A stretch of DNA of 64,000 nucleotides. Origin: Desarmillaria ectypa. Its lineage: Eukaryota > Basidiomycota > Agaricomycetes > Agaricales > Physalacriaceae. Within the stretch, counting starts at the first letter, position 1. Every line of letters starts with the position of its first letter. Where the stretch lies: assembly GCA_030407005.1 (NCBI GenBank), contig JAUDYN010000008.1, positions 2,542,001 to 2,606,000 of the forward strand, written 5' to 3'. The notes below the pieces were generated by a model. It was not told the DNA's origin. It did no database searches and saw nothing but the letters and a program-made list of their open reading frames with translations. A program made the translations under genes and the position numbers. Below, piece after piece: positions 57,114 to 64,000 of this stretch.

Positions 57114-58887
57114 TTAAGTCCCGTTGCTCGCTCCAAGGACTCCTCGGGACCAGGCAGCATCTCCTGAGATCCTGTCGGCAAAAAAGTCGCCTAAAACCTC
57201 CCGCAATTTGCTTCTTAAAGTGATGTCTTCTTCTTGCGTCATATCAAGCGTGTCCGCCATGTCAGAGCGAGGATGTAGAACCTCAAAGGCAGCCTAGAAG
57301 AGAGTTACATACGGTCAAGTCCTTGATGAGGAAACAGACCCACCATAACAGAATCTATCAGTGATGCGGAGTCTGGACCACCGCATTCGCTGCCCACCAC
57401 CTTGGCGCCCCCGCCCTCCACAAGGCCTTTTCTGACAGCCTCCTTGCCCACACCCATGAGGCCACGTATAGCGCCCTCACGGGTACCTTTGCTCTTGTTC
57501 GGCGATATAAGAGCTAGGAGGAGCGTTTTCATTATCCGGGGTGAAAGTGAAGGGTATGTTGTCGAATGTTGAGTAAGCAGTCGCGATAACGTCTGGGATG
57601 CTGATGTGCGGAGATATGTCGCATGAGTCGGGGGCAAAGAAGAGTGAAGTAGGGTAGAGAGTATGGGCGGAAGTATTTGGTGAAGCTAGACAAATATTAT
57701 TAGCATCAAGGTAGCTGTATAGGGACGGCGTTTTTAGGCGCTGATAGGTGCTTCCAAATAGCATTGGTCCTTATGACACGGAGATCGACGTTCTGAGGCA
57801 AACCTCAGAAAGGCTTTCCGGGGGGAAGATGCCATTGGGAAGCCTGCGTAGTTTTGGAGTACCTCACGGCGCCTAGAAAAGACAAGAACCAGGAACAAGA
57901 CTCACATATGGTTCGACGAACAACGTTTTATTTTCCATAAGTGAACTGATGACGTCGAGGAGCACCTCGAGCACACGGCCATCTTGTTCGCTCTGCGACC
58001 CATCCTTGAGCGCGCCCACCACTCCTTCGCCTACCCACTTGATGAGATAAGGAAGCAGTGCCTGCAGACCTGCATCGTTTTTTAGGCTGGCCAATGCAGC
58101 TGTTCGTTTGGTAAAGTCCGAGGATGGAGGAAGAAGGGAAGAAGTGAGACGGCTGTAATACAGCTGCAGCTCGCGCGACAGAACTTGCTTTACAAGCTGT
58201 TGCTGTTGTTGCTGCTGTTGCTGCTGTTTTTTGGTAGCCGCAGGCACGGTCGGCGCTGTTGTCCCGTTCATTCGAGGTGGTGATTTTCCGCCCTCCTGGT
58301 CAATATCGCGCGGAATGGCGGGAGGATTCTCCGGTATAAGAGGTTGGACCCCTTCCACTGCCAGCCAATGTGCCGCCCAGCTCACTCCTGGTAAAAGAGA
58401 TATCTTCTCTTCCCTCAAAACGCGATCGAAATCGATTTCTTCATCCTCCACGAAATAAACGGGCCCAGCAGCAGGCATATGCGAGAATGCCGGCGCACGG
58501 CGGAAAGTCGGAGGATTATGTGGGGTATGGCCGTATAGTGGCTCGAGATTGAGGACGCGAAATGCCTGGTCGATGTCAACTGTGGTCATCATGGTTCGCC
58601 GCCCGTGCCGCATGAATCGAGCTGCTTCCTGCGTAAAACTCAGTGAATGATTTGGTGACACACGGTGCCCACGAACCTCGATAACCTGATGCAGCCGATA
58701 TTCGACATCGCTGGCCAACGACGAGGCGACGGAATCCGAGATTGTTATGTTCAAGAACTCGGCGACATCCTGTGCAGATGTAGGCAGTGTTTCCTATCAG
58801 ATAGAAGAGACCTACCTTGACTGATTCAGGTTTGTATGCTCCCGCATGCTGCCCTTGGGCTGTCTTTGGTTTTGTTGGCTTGCTCAT
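57114..58887 (-). CDS. TAF6: transcription initiation factor TFIID subunit 6 (TAF6)
   Basis: Five exons: 58887-58816, 58769-58677, 58628-57906, 57685-57344, 57293-57114, with introns of 46, 48, 220 and 50 nt; 469 residues. The histone fold (about residues 20-90) reads SVKDVAEFLNITISDSVASS, DVEYRLHQVIEEAARFMRHG and RRTMMTTVDIDQAFRVLNLE, PLYG, closely following the TAF6 family. It pairs with TAF9 in TFIID and SAGA. Then come PVYFVEDEEIDFDRVL, a linker with ten glutamines (190-199), and the HEAT-repeat domain (from about 205). The HEAT part includes LSRELQLYYSRLTSSLL, LIKWVGEGVVGALKD, LFVEPYLHQILPPILSTLLH, YLRTSASQTLSRLL, and GAIRGLMGVGKEAVRKGLV. The third intron is unusually long. The gene is divergent from the GPI-type gene starting at 59424. 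Confidence 0.94.
58197..58226 (-). repeat. CAG/CAA trinucleotide tract in TAF6 (ten glutamines)
   Basis: Ten mixed CAG and CAA codons on the coding strand, flanked by Lys-Lys and Leu. Mixed codons slow slippage, but the length may vary between strains. Confidence 0.9.
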
Positions 58888-59423
58888 CGCTCACGGTGAA
58901 CGCGAGTTCTCGACGTCGTGGTTGGTGAAAGGGTTTAGGGCAAATAGTCATCAACAACTGACCGGACCGGTGAGCCGCACCTTTCACTTTAACACCCACT
59001 CAAAAACAGTAAATCCCGGCGATAGCTAAGTATCTTACTTCTCTGATTCTTCTCTGGTAATATTCAAAGGGGAATTCAAGGAGTCAGTATCAAAATAGCG
59101 CTTTTCAACACGTAGATTCAGTTTGCTTTTGGTTCGACTTGTATCGAGATGGAACGAAATTCCTGGAGATTGGAAAGAAACCATCGTTCCACTAGCAAGA
59201 ATGTCCAAAGGTTAAAAGTGCTTTAATTTCCACAATATACCAACAGGAACGAACAGAATGCATGCATGCTTGAAGACCTTAGCCCCTTTTTTTCCTTACC
59301 GCCGGTCCAGCAATCAGAGAAAAATCAAATCAAGATCAGCACCCCAATTTAGGTCCGATCAATTCTGAACCTTCTCTCCACGTGCTATCCTGTGTTATCG
59401 GCCAAAAGGAAGCCGCACTGAGA
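58888..59423. other. divergent promoter between TAF6 and the second GPI-type gene
   Basis: 537 bp without a gene; no clear TATA box on either side. Confidence 0.55.
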
Positions 59424-60657
59424 ATGCAAGCCATGCTTTCGACGCTCATGTTCAACCGAAAGTTCAGGCAGTCACTCTCGCTCCTCTCGCTTTGCATCTC
59501 TCCTTTCGCTCTTGCCGGAAATTTTCCTGCTAAACGCGCGGTACCTGAGGCAGGATATTATAATCCGTATAACAATGGGGGGTCCATGTTGACAGGGAGT
59601 GCTCTGATACACGTATCCACCCAACAGCTCATTTTTAAGTTTTAGGCGGTGCTGGGTCAAACATACCCGCCCGGTCAGCAGGAGCCCATAAACATTATAA
59701 TATCAGGCAACTCAGACCAAGCCGTTCTTGCTTTGCAGCAGACGAATGGAGGGCTCCTAAATTATTTCTTGTGAGATAAATATCCTGTAATGCTTGGACA
59801 AAGTGCCGAATGTCTTCGAAGGTCCTTGTCTTTCTCTGGCGAATGCTTAGGCTTACATGACGGAGACTCTCAGCAAGCCAACCTTGGAGACGGAAAAGGC
59901 CTTCGTACGTGGCTTTCTGAGTGTTTTCACGTTTTTGACTGACAACACCTCTAAAGTAAATCAAACGGCTGTTATGCGCTACAATTATGGTGACCCTTCC
60001 GTAGGAACTTGTACAGAGACTGTGCAAGGAGGAAATCACTTTCGATATTGGGTCCAAAACGGAGATGGGGCCAACAGGTTAATATTTCTACAGCTATTAT
60101 GTGCTGCGCCTGACTAATACAAATCCTTTCTAGTGGTGCCATTTTCATGGCTGTGTCCTATGAAAAGCCAGAAGCGGAGGGTCACGACATTGTCGTAAAC
60201 GGTTACAATCTTGGCCGCGACTATATCGTCGGAAACATTACTGATTCCGGTATCCCCACTCTTACCTTAAGCAACACATCGACATTTTCAGGATCAACCT
60301 CCTACGGAAACTACACGTACCAAACCAGCGTCACGTATGCTTCGGGCCTCCTGCAGAATACAAGCGTTGGCATCAACCACAACCTGACTGTGGAGGTAGA
60401 AGGTGTAACGAACGCTGTAGATGGTCTTGTCGCCGTTCTGGATGTCTCAATTTCAGCACGCCCAGCAGGCTCTAGCAGTGGTTCTAATCAGACACAAAGT
60501 ACTGGCTCTCCACAGTATGTCTCCTGAAATCTCAGCTTGTCTTGAAACTGATATCTTCCATTCCAGAAACAGTCAAGGTAGCACCAGTTACAAAACACAC
60601 CCAGAGTTGTGGGCTCTGGCAACCTTCGTTTGTCTTCTTTCATCTGTCGCTCTGTAG
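59424..60657 (+). CDS. secreted, probably GPI-anchored glycoprotein (copy 2), first splice donor GG
   Basis: Six exons by comparison with copy 1 at 39143-40305: 59424-59594, 59646-59770, 59822-59904, 59957-60077, 60134-60514, 60567-60657; 323 residues. Exons 3 and 4 are 83 and 121 nt in both copies. It starts with a signal peptide (LSLLSLCISPFALAGNF), then GYYNPYNNGGSMLT. Further blocks are AVLGQTYPPGQQEPINIIIS, SLSFSGECLGLHDGDSQQ, VMRYNYGDPSVGTC, GYNLGRDYIVGNITDSG. The C-terminal tail LWALATFVCLLSSVAL is a GPI-anchor-type signal after a Ser-rich stem. Introns 2-5 have normal GT..AG ends. Intron 1, placed by the paralogue, begins GGGAGT rather than GT, and no nearby GT restores the frame. Either a non-canonical donor is used, or the gene is newly damaged, or one base is miscalled. 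Three in-frame ATGs (59424, 59433, 59448) precede the signal peptide. Confidence 0.75.
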
Positions 60658-61572
60658 TTTCGTTTCTCATCTAAATGGACCTTTCGAACAATGTAACTAT
60701 CCATATATCTTATACAGTACTATCCACTTGTATCCCGAAAGCCGAAATTTGCGTAATCTGTTTGTTGACACACCTGCATAATATCACGTCAAGATACCCG
60801 CTAAGAATTGAAGTTGGCGGCGATCAACTGGCTACGCACCTGCATCGGGCCGGCAGGCGATTCGATCATCATGGACGAATCCCCCGCTCCACCGACGAGG
60901 ATGAAAGGGCACCTCCTTCATTCCATATCTCTTTCCCTTCTTTGACCATATGCATCATCTCCCTGCCGTCCCGCGAACGCACCCACTTACTCTGCGGGTC
61001 GTCATGTTCCAAGGTCGTATCAAGTCTGTGGGTAGGTCCACTGCGCTGAGAAACACAGCGATTCTCCTGCGGCCCTTCAACCTGGCGGAATACCTTCTCT
61101 ATGCACTCCCCCTTTACTGTGCCCTTCCTATCCCCTCATAACCCTCACCGCAATTGTCGTGCCCAGTTACTTCGCAAAGGCAATGAGCAGACCAAGATGA
61201 TCATTACGTGACTGCGAAGGCTTGATTCAACATTGCAACGAACTCACATGTGCAATCCACTTCTGAACGGGCACTTTCTTGATGCTTACGTTCTTCATCA
61301 GTCCGGTGCCGTCAATAAATCTAGGTATTCTTTTTTCGCGTATGACTGACAGAGGCGGGCCGATAAAGAAGCAGAGCAGAAGGATAGATCATGTTTGTCA
61401 TTGAATTGTTGGTCATTAAGAATCCATGGATGTGATAAATGGGTGATTTACAAAATGAGTGAGTATTATGTGCATCGAATGATTGACAGACCTGAACATG
61501 AATATCAGTAGACGATCACCAAAAATAAAACAAAAACTCGCCTGAAGATAATGCAATTTCCTCCTTAGACGC
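60658..61572. other. intergenic between convergent genes; possible minus-strand exon piece
   Basis: Mostly unassigned. On the minus strand at about 61390-61245 a protein-like stretch reads LLLCFFIGPPLSVIREKR, then RFIDGTGLMKNVSIKKVPVQ and KWIAH before a GTGAGT donor. Joining it to the next AG would end a protein in LGLLIAFAK, but no upstream exon was found. It is not called as a gene. Confidence 0.4.
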
Positions 61573-63066
61573 TCAAAGATATACACAACTCCCATAATCC
61601 ATGATCATCTGCCCTACAACCACGAACCCTCCAATAGCCGGAGCAGCCACCAACGCCCTCATCGCCACCTCGCCCCATCTCGTCCTCCACGTCGACGGCA
61701 CATCATACATCCTAATCCCAAACCCAAGCCCATACACCCATCCAAACACCATCCACGTCATAATCCACACCCTCTGCGCCAGTGTGCTCCCCCCAGGCTG
61801 AAACCCCGACAACCCCCCGATAATCGCCAACGGCGCACCCACAGACACCACGAACGTCGCAACCAAGTTGATCAGCGTATTCTCCACCAACCCACCCTGG
61901 AGCGGACTTGGTATCTTCTCGAGGAACGAGAAGCGCCAAGGCAGGCGGGGGAATTCGGCGCACGCAGGAATGGAGATATGCGCGGTCGTACCTGGAGAGC
62001 AACACTCCGGGGCGAGGACGATCGGGCCTGTGCCCCCGTTGATCTCCACGAGGTGTTTGTCTCCGTCGGATGAGAACGTGAGCTTTCGATGGTCGGTTAC
62101 AGTCGCGAGCGTCCCTACAGTTCCGTCGAACCATCGTCCGTGCCGCGACTCGAGCTCGTCCGTCACCTCCGAGCGCACGATGTACACCGTCGTGTACGTT
62201 GGCGTCAACAAGCTCCCGAGGAGGTTCACCAGGGACATCACCACGTACGGCGCGACGGTCAGAGAGAAAGCGACGTAGCCGTATCGTTCAATCTGATCGC
62301 CGCGCGCACGGTAGAGCACATACGTAGAAGACACTGTCTGGAATATGGAGAGAATAATCTTGGCATTGTTGAGAGAGTAGGCAAGCTGCACGTTCTGGCT
62401 ATTCCCGGGCGTGGAGATCACGGCAGTAGGTGGGACGAAGGCGAATGCGTAGCCTTCTGGCAACCGTTGTGACGCACCGTGTAGATGGAGCTTGCGCCAT
62501 GCTGCGGAAGCGGTATCAGCGAGCATTGAATGTGAGGAGCGGACCCAGTCTGGGACATACACGTTCCATGTTGCCTTGGAGAGATCACTGAAATTCAGGT
62601 TAACAAGTATTGTCTCTTATTAAAGTTATGCATACCTTTCACCGGATACTTTGACGGCATGCATAGTATGACCGGCAACCGGTGTCCACGTATTCGTGCG
62701 TACGACCATGCACAGTGCCCCCGCAGCTGCGGCTTTCTGGAGGTCCGATCCTCCGCGATTCGCAAAGATGAGGATCCCGCGCGCGACGCTGTTGAGGCCT
62801 CGGGCTACACCTGATGCTGGGAAGAGCAGTGACGTCCAAAAGCTAAGGGCCTGGTCGAAGACGGCTTCGCCAGGGTATGTCTGAACAGTAGCGGCATGGC
62901 TGACGTAGTTTGAGAGGAAGAAGGTGACGACGGTGAACCATGTGGAGGGTGTACACAACAAGTTGGGTACACCGTGATCTGTGGTCCCAGAGGGAAATGT
63001 AATGTTCTCTACAGGCAATGCCGATGCTGCGAGGGGAAGGAACGAGGACAATAGGAATGCAGCCAT
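61573..63066 (-). CDS. multi-pass membrane protein of unknown function
   Basis: Two exons, 63066-62636 and 62587-61573, with a 48-nt intron (GTATGC..TTTCAG); 481 residues. The start chosen gives an immediate signal peptide (MAAFLLSSFLPLAASALPV); an in-frame ATG 31 codons upstream (63159) would bury it. After LLCTPSTWFTVVTFFLSNYV come a luminal or cytoplasmic loop region and further hydrophobic segments. Examples are NAKIILSIFQTVSSTYVLY, YVAFSLTVAPYVVMSLVNLL, LINLVATFVVSVGAPLAIIG, VWIMTWMVFGWVYGLGFGI and ALVAAPAIGGFVVVGQMIM. That makes about six or seven membrane helices. The pattern C.P..W.....FF..NY..Ha.T...yPGE is familiar from uncharacterised basidiomycete integral membrane proteins. No transporter or enzyme motif was recognised. 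Convergent with the GPI-type gene. Confidence 0.8.
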
Positions 63067-64000
63067 AGGACAGGAAGGAGCGGGAGCAGTTCGATGACGG
63101 TTAAGAGCAAACTCATGTTGCGTGGCTAGATGGTAACATCGGTCGTGGCTCAGTATCATTCGGCATGATCCTATTCGAGGGTTATTGAATGTCAGAATCC
63201 AGTCGGATCAGGGCCATAGTACCAAGACCTGTTACTTTCCGTGTGATTGTAAGGGCTGGGCCAGTGTGTAAAACACCGTATGCGGCAGGTCTGGTAGTTA
63301 GAGCAGCAGAGGTAGACGAAGATGGCACCGATGAGATCATCAGGCTGGAAGGACACATGGAAAGGAAGATTGTTAGGTAACTGGTATGATGCAAAGAGAC
63401 ACGGCTCTCAAACGGACTGTACAGAGGTCAGCATACATTTACAGCTGATGCACAGGACGACGTACCAGCACCAAGCCACAGAGTCAGTACGTTATGGTCC
63501 TTCGTTGAACGTAGCTCGTGACGACCCATACGGATGAGTCTGCAGAGACACCGCGGCTCCTTCAGAGAGACCGAAAGTCTCCGTTTCCATCAGTACAGAA
63601 GGACCAAGACCAGTGGCCCAGCACCGATGACCGACATGCAGCCGGATCAGCACCTGTGAAGTGCTACCAAGTCGTTTCCGCGTGTTATGAAGGGATGGGC
63701 TGAATCACAGAGGTCGACAATTGTGGCTATTGAATTCGCAGAAAAGTGAATAACTTCCAAATGCCAGGAAAGAACCGCCACTCACATAAGAGCGGCATTA
63801 TGATGGGACGAACAGCGCATCTAATATTTATCCCAACTGCAAGGCTGCGGCGCTACATGTCGTGCGCCGAATAATCTCCTGAATCAACGCTCGCCAATCT
63901 CTTTCCTTTAAATCACGGCATAGAAAAGTAAGGGAACAAGGATCGCCAGGGATCGCTCAAAAAGACAATTAATGGTGTCGGCATTGGGACAAAACGCGGA
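63067..64000. other. promoter side of the membrane protein gene, then unassigned
   Basis: Short frames on both strands (63182-63703) with no recognised content. Any gene at the right edge would be cut by the window end. Confidence 0.45.

Noticed and set aside
1..64000. Searches by eye for CRISPR arrays, rRNA, transposase or reverse transcriptase motifs, and biosynthetic gene clusters
   Set aside because: None found. The decayed stretches contain no recognisable integrase, reverse transcriptase or transposase motif, and no terminal repeats were noticed.

Overview
The window is nuclear DNA from a basidiomycete fungus, most likely a mushroom-forming agaricomycete. Genes are interrupted by many short introns (mostly 46-65 nt) with GTRNGT-like donors, CTRAY-like branch sites and YAG acceptors. 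The gene content fits: lineage-expanded F-box, BTB/POZ and MYND-finger families, an RRM+YTH reader, an SH3 membrane protein of Fus1-like layout, and tiny agaricomycete proteins ending in a Cys/Pro motif or in a GDxTLSLL-type tail. No virus, CRISPR array, rRNA or intact transposon was seen.

Layout. 1-9.1 kb is gene-poor: an intron-bearing tRNA-Gly(GCC), one NTF2/SnoaL-like gene, and about 6 kb of decayed sequence. 9.1-20.1 kb holds the SH3 membrane protein, a broken BTB gene, a 66-aa Cys/Pro-ended protein, an intact/broken pair of small multi-exon membrane proteins, and the YTH reader, whose reading frame breaks once in a low-complexity stretch. 21.7-34.1 kb is a family nest: two inverted MYND-finger copies, both damaged, flank two F-box genes with identical exon sizes; an F-box-like LRR gene and a deleted intradiol-dioxygenase-like gene follow. 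37.3-48 kb carries another F-box gene, a secreted GPI-anchored-type gene, a third member of the F-box family that is a clear pseudogene, a kinase-like fragment and a further F-box gene. 48.6-63.1 kb is the most ordinary part: two complete BTB genes, the CAAX protease RCE1, a TATA-driven small protein, TAF6, a second GPI-anchored-type paralogue and a multi-pass membrane protein.

How it fits together. Conserved housekeeping genes (TAF6, RCE1, the YTH reader) sit among fast-evolving families likely to act in protein turnover or signalling (F-box, BTB, MYND). Those families duplicate locally and decay locally. I found no operon-like pathway or defence system and no convincing wholly new system. 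The most notable items are the duplicated F-box/MYND block with a conserved, possibly coding, upstream segment; the paired GPI-type genes, one with a GG instead of GT first donor; and tiny conserved proteins that automatic annotation would miss.

Exon models were made by eye from splice signals, reading phase and paralogue comparison. Several apparent frameshifts lie in homopolymer runs and could be assembly errors.
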